Program-made: the position numbers and the translations under genes
The notes under the pieces: model-generated
What the model was told of the DNA's origin: nothing
The model's database searches: none
The model's input: only the letters and a program-made list of their open reading frames with translations
Shown: positions 1 to 8,397 of the stretch, in pieces
Layout: each line of letters begins with the position of its first letter
Numbering within the stretch: the first letter of the stretch is position 1
Assembly: GCF_001426945.1 (NCBI RefSeq)
Contig: NZ_LMFS01000001.1
Coordinates: 413,412-477,411, forward strand
Source of the DNA: Pseudolabrys sp. Root1462
GTDB lineage: Bacteria > Pseudomonadota > Alphaproteobacteria > Rhizobiales > Xanthobacteraceae
Length of the DNA: 64,000 nucleotides
Direction of reading: 5' to 3'

Positions 1-282
1 GTCGAGACTGCCGATGTCGGCGCGCTGTTCAATGAGCCGCGCCATCATTACACGCGGGGGCTGATGGACTGCATGCCGGCGCGCAATCTCGGCGCCCGCC
101 GCCTGCCGACCATTGCCGGCCAGGCGCCGCGGCCGGGCGCGATCAGAACCGGCTGCGTGTTCGCGCCGCGCTGCGCGGCCGTGCAGGATCTGTGCCTCGT
201 GGCCGCGCCGCCGCGGATCGTACTGAGCGAGGGCCATGAGGCGTTGTGCGCTTTCCCGCTACAAGGTGAGAGGCCATCATGA
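1..282 (+). CDS. Peptide-type ABC transporter ATPase, C-terminal fragment
   Basis: The left window edge cuts this gene, so only the last 93 codons are present and they are open from base 1. The fragment holds the C-terminal oligopeptide-transporter extension: a HHYTRGL stretch, then two cysteine pairs (FAPRCA and later ALCAF) typical of the DppD/OppD tail, which in this family can carry an iron-sulfur cluster. Walker motifs lie outside the window. Its stop overlaps the start of the next ATPase by 4 bases (ATGA), so the two are translationally coupled as in dpp/opp operons. The substrate cannot be told from this piece. Confidence 0.85.
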   Translation, partial: VETADVGALFNEPRHHYTRGLMDCMPARNLGARRLPTIAGQAPRPGAIRTGCVFAPRCAAVQDLCLVAAPPRIVLSEGHEALCAFPLQGERPS

Positions 283-1241
283 GCGAGACCCTGCTCGAGG
301 TCCGCGACCTCAAGACCTCGTTCAACGTCAAGCGCTCCGGCCGCAAATATCGGCTCAAGGCAGTCGACGGCGTATCGCTGTCGCTTGTCTCCGGCGAGGT
401 GCTCGGCATTGTCGGTGAATCCGGCTGCGGCAAGACCACGGTCGGCCGCTCCATCGTGCGGCTCGTGCAGCCCGACAGCGGCGCCATTCAGTTCAGAGGC
501 GGCGATGTGCTCGGCGCCCGTGGCGCGGCGCTGCGCGATGTGCGCCTCAATCTGCGCATGGTGTTTCAGGATCCTTATGCCTCGCTCAATCCGCGCCGCT
601 CGATCGGTGACTCGGTGGCCGAGGCCGGCGACATCAATGGCGTATTCAAGAGTCGTGCCGATCGCGCGGCGCGGATCGCCGAGACGCTGTCGGCGGTCGG
701 GCTCGAGCCGTCCTTTGCGACACGCTATCCGCATGAACTGAGCGGCGGGCAGCGCCAGCGCGCCGGCATCGCGCGCGCCATTCTGCCGGCCCCGGCGGTG
801 ATCATCGCCGACGAACCCGTGTCCGCCCTCGACGTCTCGGTGCAGGCCCAGGTGCTCAACCTGATGATGGACCTGCGTGAGCGGCTCGGATTGTCGATGT
901 TGTTCATCTCGCACGACATCGGCGTGATCGGGCAGATAAGCGACCGTGTCGCCGTGATGTATATGGGCCGGGTCGTCGAACTGTCGGATGCGCGCACCAT
1001 CCTCGATCGCGCCATGCATCCTTATACGCGGGCGCTGATGGCCGCGGTGCCGAAGCCCGATCCATCGCAGCGTATCGTCGGTGTCGTCGAGACCGGCGAA
1101 CCGCCGAGCCAGTTCAACAGACCGACAGGCTGTGCTTATGCGGCGCGCTGTCCGCTGGCCAGTGAGCGCTGCCTTGCCGAAGCGCCGCTGCTGCGGCCGA
1201 TCGGTCCGGACAACAGGCTCGTCGCCTGCCACAACCTGTAG
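279..1241 (+). CDS. Peptide-type ABC transporter ATPase, DppF/OppF-like
   Basis: This 320-residue ATPase would energise uptake of peptides or a similar solute at the inner membrane, paired with the DppD-like protein just upstream. Walker A is GESGCGKTT at about residues 46-54, the signature is LSGGQRQR at about 152-159, and Walker B is VIIADEP. The C-terminal oligo-transporter extension carries the cysteines in TGCAYAARCPLASERC. It is the last gene of an operon whose earlier genes lie left of the window. The gene ends 6 bases before the convergent folD stop. The family is certain; the substrate is unknown. Confidence 0.92.
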   Translation: MSETLLEVRDLKTSFNVKRSGRKYRLKAVDGVSLSLVSGEVLGIVGESGCGKTTVGRSIVRLVQPDSGAIQFRGGDVLGARGAALRDVRLNLRMVFQDPYASLNPRRSIGDSVAEAGDINGVFKSRADRAARIAETLSAVGLEPSFATRYPHELSGGQRQRAGIARAILPAPAVIIADEPVSALDVSVQAQVLNLMMDLRERLGLSMLFISHDIGVIGQISDRVAVMYMGRVVELSDARTILDRAMHPYTRALMAAVPKPDPSQRIVGVVETGEPPSQFNRPTGCAYAARCPLASERCLAEAPLLRPIGPDNRLVACHNL

Positions 1242-1247
1242 CGCTCG

Positions 1248-2120
1248 TCAGGCTGCCGAGCGGTTCGCGCCGGCCAGCCGACGCTCCGCCGACCCGATGG
1301 TATTGGCGAGCAGCATGGTGATGGTCATCGGGCCGACGCCACCGGGCACCGGGGTAATCAGCGACGCCTTCTGCGACACGCCGGCGAAATCGACGTCGCC
1401 GACCAGTTTGCCGTCCGGCAGACGATTGATGCCGACATCGATGACCACAGCGCCGGTCTTCACCATTTGCGGCACGATCAGGTTGGGCTTGCCGGCGGCA
1501 ACGACCAGGATGTCGGCGAGGATGGTGAACTGAGCAAGGTCGCGCGTCTTGGCGTGGCAGATGCACACCGTGGCCTCGCGCTGCATCAGCATCAGCGCCA
1601 TCGGCTTGCCGACGATGTTGCTGGCGCCGACCACGACGACATTCTTGCCTTCGATCTCGACACCTTCGTGCTCGAGCAGCTTCACGACGCCATAGGGCGT
1701 ACAGGGCGGGAATACCGTGTCGCCGATGACCAGACCGCCGACATTATAGAGGTGGAAGCCGTCAACATCCTTTTCCGCCGAGATTGCCTGCAGCAACAGC
1801 GGGATCGGGAAATGCGGCGGCAGGGGCAACTGCACCAGAATGCCGTGAACGGCCGGGTCGGCGTTGAGTGCCTGAATGCGTGTCAGGACCTCGGCCGGAT
1901 CGACGTCGGCGGGGAAGTCGAACCGCGACGACCGGATGCCGACTTCATGACAGGCCCGAATCTTGTTGCGCACATAGACGGCCGAGGCGGCGTTGTTGCC
2001 GACCATGATGACGGCGAGGCCGGGCTGCTCGCCGGCGGCGGTCAGGCGGCTGGCGCGCTCTTTCAGTTCGGATCGGATCTTGGCGGCGACGGCGACCCCG
2101 TCGACGAGTTTGGCAGTCAT
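1248..2120 (-). CDS. folD: Bifunctional methylenetetrahydrofolate dehydrogenase / methenyltetrahydrofolate cyclohydrolase
   Basis: FolD interconverts 5,10-methylene-, 5,10-methenyl- and 10-formyl-tetrahydrofolate in the cytoplasm, supplying one-carbon units for purines and fMet-tRNA. The 290-residue product starts MTAKLVDGVAVA, which matches the family N-terminus. A longer in-frame start at 2189 would add an unlike 23-residue leader and is not preferred. Visible family motifs are the YVRNK catalytic region with its Lys, VQLPLPP, the KDVDGFH stretch, the GASNIVGKP nucleotide loop and PVPGGVGPMT near the C-terminus. It stands alone between convergent dppF-like and a flavin-reductase-like gene. 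Confidence 0.95.
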   Translation of the reverse strand: MTAKLVDGVAVAAKIRSELKERASRLTAAGEQPGLAVIMVGNNAASAVYVRNKIRACHEVGIRSSRFDFPADVDPAEVLTRIQALNADPAVHGILVQLPLPPHFPIPLLLQAISAEKDVDGFHLYNVGGLVIGDTVFPPCTPYGVVKLLEHEGVEIEGKNVVVVGASNIVGKPMALMLMQREATVCICHAKTRDLAQFTILADILVVAAGKPNLIVPQMVKTGAVVIDVGINRLPDGKLVGDVDFAGVSQKASLITPVPGGVGPMTITMLLANTIGSAERRLAGANRSAA

Positions 2121-2280
2121 GTCTCTGGCCTTGTTGATTGGACGGCGCGGGCCACCCTGCGGCGACTGGTAGCCAAGACCGCGCAACAACGCAATTCGTC
2201 AGATCGCTTTCGCGCGTGGGTCTGCAACTGCCCATCCAAGGCCGCCGTTGCTCCCACCGTGGGCCGGAAGGGCGGCCGTG

Positions 2281-2934
2281 TCAGTCGTCCTTGGCCACGG
2301 TCTTCGGCGCCTGAAATACGGGCCGCATGGTGACGATTTCCCCGAGCCGCGCGTAGTTCGGTCCGGCGATGCGCACCAGCGGGTCGAGCGCCATGGTGTC
2401 GATCTTGCCGTTCTCGATCAGGCCGCCGCGGGCGTGGATCATCACGACCTCGCCAATGATGAAGCGATTGCGTGTTTCGCCGAATTCCAGGCATTGCCGG
2501 AACCGGCATTCCATGGCGATCGGTGCGGCCGCGATCCGCGGAGGGGCGATTTTCTCGCTGGGCAGGGTCTCGAGCTTGAGGTGTTCAACTTCGCTGACGT
2601 TGGCCGGAAATTCGGTCGAGCTTTCGTGCACCGCATCGATGAGGGCGCCGTCGGCGATGTGAATGACGTATTCCTCGGTACGCAGGATATTCTGCGCGGT
2701 GTCCTTGTAGGTGCGGCCCCGGCGCCCGACGCTGAACCCCAGCATCGGCGGCTTGGCCGACAGGAAAGTGAACACGCTGAACGGCGCGACGTTCACGCCA
2801 CCGGTACTGGACAGTGTCGTGACCCAAGCAACTGGTCTCGGCACGACGATGCCGGTGAGCAGACGATAGCATTTGTCGGCGTCGAGCTGTGTCGGGTCGA
2901 TCCGCGTCGGCTCCTTGTGTGACGATGCATCCAC
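2281..2934 (-). CDS. Flavin reductase-like domain protein (FMN-binding split barrel)
   Basis: The 217-residue product belongs to the flavin-reductase-like/DIM6-NTAB family: PRPVAWVTTLSSTGGVNVAPFS near the N-terminus and the following FLSAKPPMLGFSV are characteristic of the FMN-binding split barrel. Such proteins bind FMN and either supply reduced flavin to a monooxygenase or act as stand-alone oxidoreductases. No partner monooxygenase is adjacent. Gene neighbours (folD downstream, pyrC upstream, same strand) do not hint at a pathway. The 160 bases between it and folD show no further gene. Function beyond flavin binding is open. Confidence 0.85.
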   Translation of the reverse strand: MDASSHKEPTRIDPTQLDADKCYRLLTGIVVPRPVAWVTTLSSTGGVNVAPFSVFTFLSAKPPMLGFSVGRRGRTYKDTAQNILRTEEYVIHIADGALIDAVHESSTEFPANVSEVEHLKLETLPSEKIAPPRIAAAPIAMECRFRQCLEFGETRNRFIIGEVVMIHARGGLIENGKIDTMALDPLVRIAGPNYARLGEIVTMRPVFQAPKTVAKDD

Positions 2935-3003
2935 GTGACTTGGACCCTTGCTTCCTGCGCTGTGCTCCGGCGCCGCGATATCGGCGCCGGGAATGAGGTG
3001 TCT

Positions 3004-4101
3004 TTACGGCTGCACGGCCTCGATCGACCACGGCAGCGTTTCGCCACCGCGGAACACGACGACCTCGTCGTCGCCGACGCTGACCGCCGGCGGCATGGTG
3101 CCGGCGCGGCGCTGCAGCGTGATCGTGCCGGTGTTGACGGGCAGGCCGTAGAAACGGGCGCCGTTGAGCGAGGCGAAAGCCTCGAAGCGGTCGAGCGCGC
3201 CTTCTTCGTCGAACACCTGTACGTAAGTCTGCAGTGCGGTCGCTCCGCCGAACACGCCGGCCGAGCAGCACTCGCGTTCCTTGTTGCTGCGGGTGTGCGG
3301 TGCCGTGTCGGTGCCGATGAAGAAGCAGGGATCGCCCGAAGTCGCCGCGGCGCGCAAGGCCAGCCGGTGCCTCTCGCGCTTGGCGACCGGCAGACAGTAA
3401 AGATGCGGGCGCAGGCCGCCCTGAAAGATCGACGTCCGGTTGATGATCAGGTGATGCGGCGTCAGGGTCGCGGCAGCGTGGTCTTTGTGAGCGCGGACGA
3501 TGTCGAGGGTCTCCGCGGTGGTGGCGTGCTCGACGACGACTTTCAGGCCGGGGTGCCGCTTCAGCAACGGAAGCAGCTCCTTCTCCATGAAATCGGCTTC
3601 GCGATCGAAGATGTCGACGGCCGGATCGGTCGCTTCGCCATGGACCAGCAGCTTCATGCCGATCTTTTCCATGCGCTGCAGCACCGGCGCGAGGCCGGCA
3701 ATGCTGGTGACGCCGAAATGGGCATTGGTGGTTGCGCCAGCCGGATAGAGTTTCGCCGCCACCCAGATGCCGTCCCGGTAACCGCGCTCAATGTCGTCCG
3801 CGGATGTGGTATCGGTGAGATAGCAGGTCATCAGCGGCGTGAAATCACTGCCGTCGGGCCGGGCGGCGAGGATGCGCTCGCGATACGCCGCGGCCATGGC
3901 GCTGGTGGTGACCGGCGGTACCAGGTTCGGCATGATGATGCCGCGGGCAAACTGAGCGGCGGTAAAGGGCAGCACGCTGCGCAGCATGTCGCCGTCGCGC
4001 AAGTGCACGTGCCAGTCGTCGGGCCGCTTGATGGTGATGCGATCGGCCTGCGCCTTGGCCGGCCGTGTCGCGCCGCTGTCGAACAATCGATCGAGTGTCA
4101 C
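3004..4101 (-). CDS. pyrC: Dihydroorotase, PyrC (E. coli-type)
   Basis: Dihydroorotase closes N-carbamoyl-aspartate to dihydroorotate, the third step of de novo pyrimidine synthesis. The 365-residue length and sequence fit the homodimeric class II enzyme rather than the PyrC/PyrX type. The metal-binding HxH appears in DDWHVHLRDGDM, the carbamylated lysine region in VAAKLYPAGATTN, and later histidine ligands in LLVHGE and VVEHATT. FIGTDTAPHT near residue 260 carries the catalytic aspartate. An N-terminal stretch of about 25 residues precedes the usual start of E. coli PyrC. It is transcribed toward the flavin-reductase-like gene and away from acdS. Confidence 0.93.
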   Translation of the reverse strand: MTLDRLFDSGATRPAKAQADRITIKRPDDWHVHLRDGDMLRSVLPFTAAQFARGIIMPNLVPPVTTSAMAAAYRERILAARPDGSDFTPLMTCYLTDTTSADDIERGYRDGIWVAAKLYPAGATTNAHFGVTSIAGLAPVLQRMEKIGMKLLVHGEATDPAVDIFDREADFMEKELLPLLKRHPGLKVVVEHATTAETLDIVRAHKDHAAATLTPHHLIINRTSIFQGGLRPHLYCLPVAKRERHRLALRAAATSGDPCFFIGTDTAPHTRSNKERECCSAGVFGGATALQTYVQVFDEEGALDRFEAFASLNGARFYGLPVNTGTITLQRRAGTMPPAVSVGDDEVVVFRGGETLPWSIEAVQP

Positions 4102-4120
4102 CGTGTCGTCTCCATGGCGC

Positions 4121-4597
4121 CTAGAAGTCCAGCGGGCGGTTGTCGACGACTTCCTTCATGACGAAGAAAGTCCGGGTCTGCCGCACGCCGGGCAGGGCGA
4201 TCAGCTGTTCGCCATGCAGCCGATTGAAGTCGTCGATATCACGCACCCGGATTTTGAGAAAGAAGTCGAAATCGCCGGCCACCAGATGGCAGTCAAGCAC
4301 GACCGGAAGCTTGACGATGGCGGCTTCGAAGGTGGCGAAACTATCCGGCGTCGAACGGTCGAGTACGACGCCGACGATAACCAGCGTGCCGCGCTCGACC
4401 AGACGCGGCGCGACCTCGCCGCGTACCGAGCGGATGAAGCCTTCGTCGAACAGCCGCTGGGTGCGGCGGTGGCAGGTCGCCGGGCTGATGTTCACGGCCT
4501 TGGCCAGGTCGGCATTGCTCATCCGGCCATCGCGCTGCAGGCGCTGGAGAATGCGGCGGTCGGTACGGTCGAGCACCTGGCTGGAAGATTCTTTCAT
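4121..4597 (-). CDS. acdR: Lrp/AsnC-family regulator, probable AcdR
   Basis: The 158-residue product has an N-terminal AsnC-type helix-turn-helix (LDRTDRRILQRLQRDGRMSN, then LAKAVNISPATCHRR) and a C-terminal RAM/ligand-sensing domain (VVLDCHLVAGDFDFFLKI). It lies divergent from the ACC deaminase gene with a 153-base gap. In ACC-degrading proteobacteria the regulator AcdR is an Lrp-family protein encoded in exactly this position and activates acdS when ACC is present. The assignment as AcdR rests on family plus position; the gene's own sequence alone would only give Lrp/AsnC family. Confidence 0.85.
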   Translation of the reverse strand: MKESSSQVLDRTDRRILQRLQRDGRMSNADLAKAVNISPATCHRRTQRLFDEGFIRSVRGEVAPRLVERGTLVIVGVVLDRSTPDSFATFEAAIVKLPVVLDCHLVAGDFDFFLKIRVRDIDDFNRLHGEQLIALPGVRQTRTFFVMKEVVDNRPLDF

Positions 4598-4750
4598 AAC
4601 ATGGCCATTAGTCGAGAGGTAAATCGCTCAAGACGCGATCGTGCGATTGGAATAGTAAAATATTGGGGAAATAATAGGAAGCACCTTTCCCGTCACTTTG
4701 GCTAGGTTTCCGCGGTATTTCGGCCGTCCGTGGCCCTCGGAGACCTATCG
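4598..4750. promoter_or_regulatory. acdR-acdS divergent promoter region
   Basis: This 153-base gap is clearly more AT-rich than the flanking genes, mainly around 4650-4680. It holds a TATT...AATA inverted repeat (4661-4664 and 4670-4673), compatible with the loose AT-rich Lrp-box consensus, inside a run of A/T that could also serve as promoter. A ribosome binding site GGAG at 4739-4742 sits 8 bases before the acdS ATG at 4751. Regulation by AcdR and an Lrp box is known for acdS promoters; the exact site here is inferred. Confidence 0.5.
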
Positions 4751-5770
4751 ATGCTCAGGCTCGACAAGTTCGAACGCTATCCGCTGACCTTCGGCCCGAC
4801 GCCGATCGAGTTCCTGCCGCGCATGACCGCGGCGCTCGGCGGCAAGGTGCAGATCTACGCCAAACGCGACGACTGCAACTCCGGGCTGGCCTTCGGCGGC
4901 AACAAGCTGCGCAAGCTCGAATACATCGTGCCGGACGCGATCGCCTCGAACGCCGATACCCTGGTGTCGATCGGCGGTGTGCAATCGAACCACACGCGCA
5001 TGGTGGCGGCGACCGCGGCCAAGATCGGCATGAAATGCGTCGTGGTGCAGGAAAGCTGGGTGCCGCACGAGGACGCCGTCTATGACCGCGTCGGCAATAT
5101 CCTGCTCACCCGCCTGATGGGCGCCGACAGCCGCATCGTTCCCGATGGCTTCGACATCGGCATCCGCAAAAGCTGGGAAGACGCCATCCAGTCGGTGAAG
5201 GACGCGGGCGGCAAGCCCTACGGCATTCCGGCCGGCGCCTCGGTGCATAAATATGGCGGGCTCGGTTACGTCGGCTTCGCCGAAGAGGTGCGGGCGCAGG
5301 AAGCGCAGATGGGCGTCAAGTTCGACTACATCATCGTTTGCGTCGTCACCGGCTCAACGCAGGGCGGCATGGTCGTCGGCTTCGCCGCTGACAACCGTGC
5401 GCATCGCGTCATCGGCATCGATGCCTCCGGCACGCCAAAACAGACCCGGGACCAGGTGCGCGAAATTGTCGATAACACCGCCGAACTGGTCGAACTCGGT
5501 CGCGACGTGCGCGACGATGAGATCGTTATTCTCGACGACTATGCCTATCCGGCTTACGGCGTACCGAGCCACGAGACCAACGAGGCGATCCGCTTTGCGG
5601 CGCGCACCGAGGCGATGATCACTGACCCGGTTTACGAAGGCAAATCCATGCAGGGCATGATCGATCTGGTGAAGAAAGGCTACTTCCCGGATGGCGCCAA
5701 TATTCTCTACGCCCACCTCGGCGGCGCACCGGCGCTCAATGGCTACAGCTACACCTATCGCAACGGCTGA
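4751..5770 (+). CDS. acdS: 1-aminocyclopropane-1-carboxylate deaminase
   Basis: ACC deaminase is a cytoplasmic PLP enzyme that opens ACC, the plant ethylene precursor, to 2-oxobutyrate and ammonia. The 339-residue product matches the usual 338 residues. The PLP lysine lies in [12 protein letters not shown] (Lys about 52). The Tyr-Glu of DPVYEGKSM and the Leu of YAHLGG, which separate true ACC deaminases from the related D-cysteine desulfhydrases, are present. A GTG at 4730 is in frame, but ATG 4751 has the GGAG site and gives the family N-terminus [12 protein letters not shown]. It is divergent from the Lrp-type regulator, the standard acdR/acdS layout, and is monocistronic. Confidence 0.95.
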   Translation: MLRLDKFERYPLTFGPTPIEFLPRMTAALGGKVQIYAKRDDCNSGLAFGGNKLRKLEYIVPDAIASNADTLVSIGGVQSNHTRMVAATAAKIGMKCVVVQESWVPHEDAVYDRVGNILLTRLMGADSRIVPDGFDIGIRKSWEDAIQSVKDAGGKPYGIPAGASVHKYGGLGYVGFAEEVRAQEAQMGVKFDYIIVCVVTGSTQGGMVVGFAADNRAHRVIGIDASGTPKQTRDQVREIVDNTAELVELGRDVRDDEIVILDDYAYPAYGVPSHETNEAIRFAARTEAMITDPVYEGKSMQGMIDLVKKGYFPDGANILYAHLGGAPALNGYSYTYRNG

Positions 5771-5811
5771 TGCGTATGCGAGCGCCGCGCCGTTCAAAGT
5801 GCTGTCGCTGC

Positions 5812-6588
5812 TCAGCCCGATTTCATCGGGTTGACGGAATTGGCCACTTCGATCAGGCGCGGCGCAATCTCGCGCTTCACCTTGTCGAGACTCCAGCGCA
5901 GGCTCGACACCGAACACTGCACCGCGGCGATCGGCCGGCCGTCATGGCCGAGGATCGGCGCAGCGATGCCGATTTCGTTCAGGATACTTTCGTTCTGTGT
6001 CAGGCCGTAGCCGGTCTTCACCGCGTCTTCGACCGCCGCGGCGATCTTGGTCCGGTCACGCGTCGTCTTCGGCGTCAGCGCGACGATCGGCCAGGTTCGG
6101 ATCGCCTTGCGGCGTTCCGGCTCCGGGAAGCGTGCGATCATGGCGCGGCCGCTTGATGTCGTCAGCGCCGACAGGCGGCGGCCGGCGATCATGGCTTCGA
6201 AGCGCGTCAATTGAGTGGGAATGCGAACGACATAGACGATTTCCTGTCCGTCGAGACGCGCGAGATTGATGCGTTCATGGAACTTCTTGCCGAGCTCGAT
6301 GAGCTTGGGCATCGCGAGTTGGATCAGCGGATCCGACCACCAATAGGCGTTGGCGAGTTCGAGGAACTTCAGTGATGGACTGTAGCGTCGCGTGCTCGGA
6401 TCCTTGTTCAGATATCCGATCTTGTGCAGAGTATTGCTCAGGCGCTGGGCCGCGCTCTTCTCCAGGCCGGTACGCTCGGCGAGCTCGGTCAATCCCATCG
6501 CCGTGTGGTTGTGGTCGAATGCGGCCAGCACGCGCATTCCCTTTTCGAGGGAGCCGACGAAGAGCGTGTTCTGCTCGCGTTTGCTCAA
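5812..6588 (-). CDS. IclR-family transcriptional regulator
   Basis: This 258-residue protein has an N-terminal winged helix (KGMRVLAAFDHNHTAMGLTE, then LAERTGLEKSAAQRLSNTL) and a C-terminal IclR effector-binding domain ending in SVSSLRWSLDKV. It is divergent from the peptide-type ABC operon that starts at 6760, so it probably controls that operon in response to its substrate or a breakdown product. The start codon chosen is TTG; no ATG start is available before the helix-turn-helix. A short inverted repeat (CCCGAT/ATCGGG, 5816-5830) overlaps the 3' end. The effector is unknown. Confidence 0.9.
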   Translation of the reverse strand: MSKREQNTLFVGSLEKGMRVLAAFDHNHTAMGLTELAERTGLEKSAAQRLSNTLHKIGYLNKDPSTRRYSPSLKFLELANAYWWSDPLIQLAMPKLIELGKKFHERINLARLDGQEIVYVVRIPTQLTRFEAMIAGRRLSALTTSSGRAMIARFPEPERRKAIRTWPIVALTPKTTRDRTKIAAAVEDAVKTGYGLTQNESILNEIGIAAPILGHDGRPIAAVQCSVSSLRWSLDKVKREIAPRLIEVANSVNPMKSG

Positions 6589-6759
6589 GGTTCGATCTCT
6601 GGACTAGGCGGACTGCCCTGAATTGATGCGCGGAGCGGCGCCGCGTTTTCTTGACAGCCCAAAGGACCACTTCTACGCTTCATTATCATTTAATTGCCGG
6701 TATTACAATTTAATAACAGAGGGACGGCGCGCAAGCGCCGGTGATGTGGAGGCATGAGG
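6589..6759. promoter_or_regulatory. Divergent IclR / ABC operon promoter region
   Basis: The gap between the IclR gene and the substrate-binding-protein gene has an AT-rich core at 6678-6718 with an imperfect inverted repeat, TAATTG (6691-6696) and CAATTTA (6706-6712). IclR proteins bind short inverted repeats in such shared regions, so this is the best operator candidate, but the match is loose. GGAGG at 6748-6752 is the ribosome binding site for the ATG at 6760. Confidence 0.4.
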
Positions 6760-8289
6760 ATGAAAGTGCACCATTTAATCGCAAGCGCGGCGGCGTTGTT
6801 GATCGGCGTCGGTGCAATGAGCCAGGCCGCATTGGCGAACAAGGCCAATGACACGCTGATTTATGCCTCGGATTCCGAACCGGAAAACGTCAGCCCGTAC
6901 CACAACAATCTGCGCGAAGGCGTGATCATCGCCCGGCATGTGTTCGATAACCTGATCTATCGCGACCCGAAGACCGGCAAATACCAGCCGCAGCTCGCGA
7001 CCAAGTGGACCTGGGTCGATCCGCAGACGCTCGACCTGACGATCCGCAAGGGCGTCACCTTCCACAACGGCGATCCGCTCACCGCCGACGATGTCGTGTT
7101 CACGCTCAATTACGCCGTGAGCCCGGACGCAAAAGTCGTCACCAAGCAGAACGTCGACTGGATCAAGAGCGCCGAAAAAGTCGGCGACGATCAGGTCCGT
7201 ATTCATCTCGTCGGTCCGTTCCCGGCAGCGATCGAATATCTCGCCGGTCCGGTGCCGATCTATCCGGAAAAGTATTTCAAGAAGGTCGGCCTCGATGGCT
7301 TTGCCAAGGCGCCGATCGGCTCCGGTCCCTACAAGGTGACCGCGGTGACGCCCGGCAAGGGCGTGACCATGGAAAAGTACGCCGGCTACTGGAAGGGCAG
7401 TCCCCTCGGCGAGCCGTCGATCGGCAAGCTTGTTTTCCGCGTCATTCCTGATGCCGAAACGCGCATGGCCGAACTGATGACCGGCGGCGTTGACTGGATC
7501 TGGCGCGTGCCGGTGGACCAGGCGGCGCAATTGAAGTCGGCGCCGAACGTATCGGTGCTCTCGGCCGAGACGATGCGTGTCGGCTTCCTGCAGTTCGACT
7601 CGCTCGGCCGCTCGCAGGGGTCGGTGCCGTTCAAGGATGCGCGCGTACGCCAGGCTGTCGCCTATGCGATCGACCGCAAAGCCATGATCGACAATCTGGT
7701 CGGCGGCGGCTCCCGCATCATGAATTCGGCCTGCTTCATCGATCAGTTCGGCTGCACCGATAAGGGCGTGCCGACCTATTCGTACGATCCGGCCAAGGCC
7801 AAGAAACTGCTTGCCGAGGCCGGCTACGCCAACGGATTCACCACGGATATGGTGGCCTATCGCGAGCGTGAATATGCCGAGGCGGTGATCGGCTATCTCG
7901 CGGCGGTCGGCATCAAGGTCAACCTCAACTATCTGAAGTACGCAGCAATGCGCACGCTGATCCGTGAAGGCAAGGCGCCGATCGCATTCCAGACCTGGGG
8001 TTCGTTCTCGGTCGCCGATGCTTCCGCCTTCACCGGCGTCTATTTTAAAGGTTCGGCCGACGACATGACCCACGACGCGGAAGTGGGTAAAGTCCTTGCC
8101 GAAGCCGACACGGCGGTCGACACCGACAAGCGTCTGTCGCTCTATCAGCAGGCGTTGAAGACCATCGCGGAGAAGTCATATCTCTTCCCGCTGTTCTCCT
8201 ATCCGGCCAACTACGCCTTCACCAGTGACCTGTCGTTCTCGGCGGAGCCGGACGAGTTGCCGCGCTTCTACGCGGCGCACTGGAAGTAA
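6760..8289 (+). CDS. ABC transporter substrate-binding protein, family 5 (peptide/nickel type)
   Basis: The 509-residue product is a periplasmic solute receptor. It has a signal peptide (positively charged MKVHHL, a hydrophobic stretch to about residue 21, cleavage near ALA-NKA) and SBP_bac_5 features: ASDSEPENVSPYHNN, VTFHNGDPLTADDVVFTLNY and DARVRQAVAYAIDRKAMI. An ATG at 6754 is only one base from the GGAGG site, so the ATG at 6760 is preferred. It heads the operon with permeases, ATPases and two M20 hydrolases, so the ligand is likely a peptide, acylated amino acid or similar amide. It is not one I can name. Confidence 0.93.
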   Translation: MKVHHLIASAAALLIGVGAMSQAALANKANDTLIYASDSEPENVSPYHNNLREGVIIARHVFDNLIYRDPKTGKYQPQLATKWTWVDPQTLDLTIRKGVTFHNGDPLTADDVVFTLNYAVSPDAKVVTKQNVDWIKSAEKVGDDQVRIHLVGPFPAAIEYLAGPVPIYPEKYFKKVGLDGFAKAPIGSGPYKVTAVTPGKGVTMEKYAGYWKGSPLGEPSIGKLVFRVIPDAETRMAELMTGGVDWIWRVPVDQAAQLKSAPNVSVLSAETMRVGFLQFDSLGRSQGSVPFKDARVRQAVAYAIDRKAMIDNLVGGGSRIMNSACFIDQFGCTDKGVPTYSYDPAKAKKLLAEAGYANGFTTDMVAYREREYAEAVIGYLAAVGIKVNLNYLKYAAMRTLIREGKAPIAFQTWGSFSVADASAFTGVYFKGSADDMTHDAEVGKVLAEADTAVDTDKRLSLYQQALKTIAEKSYLFPLFSYPANYAFTSDLSFSAEPDELPRFYAAHWK

Positions 8290-8295
8290 TCGGCC

Positions 8296-8325
8296 GGCGC
8301 CCGGCTTTCGTCGAAGCCGGGCGCC
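8296..8325 (+). other. Strong GC hairpin between binding protein and permease genes
   Basis: A perfect 12-bp stem (8296-8307 with 8314-8325) closes a 6-base loop just 6 bases after the binding-protein stop. Only a short ACTTT follows, so it is more likely an RNA-stabilising or partially terminating element than a full terminator. Such hairpins between the receptor and permease genes are known to raise receptor levels relative to membrane subunits in other ABC operons. Confidence 0.7.
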
Positions 8326-8397
8326 ACTTTCAAACAGTGCCGCTTGCCGCGCGGGCGGCCGCGCAAGCGCAAATGAAGCGATTCATCGAGGCGTCTC

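Noticed and set aside
48-1232. Long minus-strand open frame opposite the ATPase gene
   Set aside because: It is a GC-rich shadow of the DppF-like gene with no domain likeness; similar shadows oppose most genes here.
5816-5830. Terminator at the acdS/IclR convergence
   Set aside because: The 6-bp hairpin lies within the IclR coding end and has no T-run on either side.
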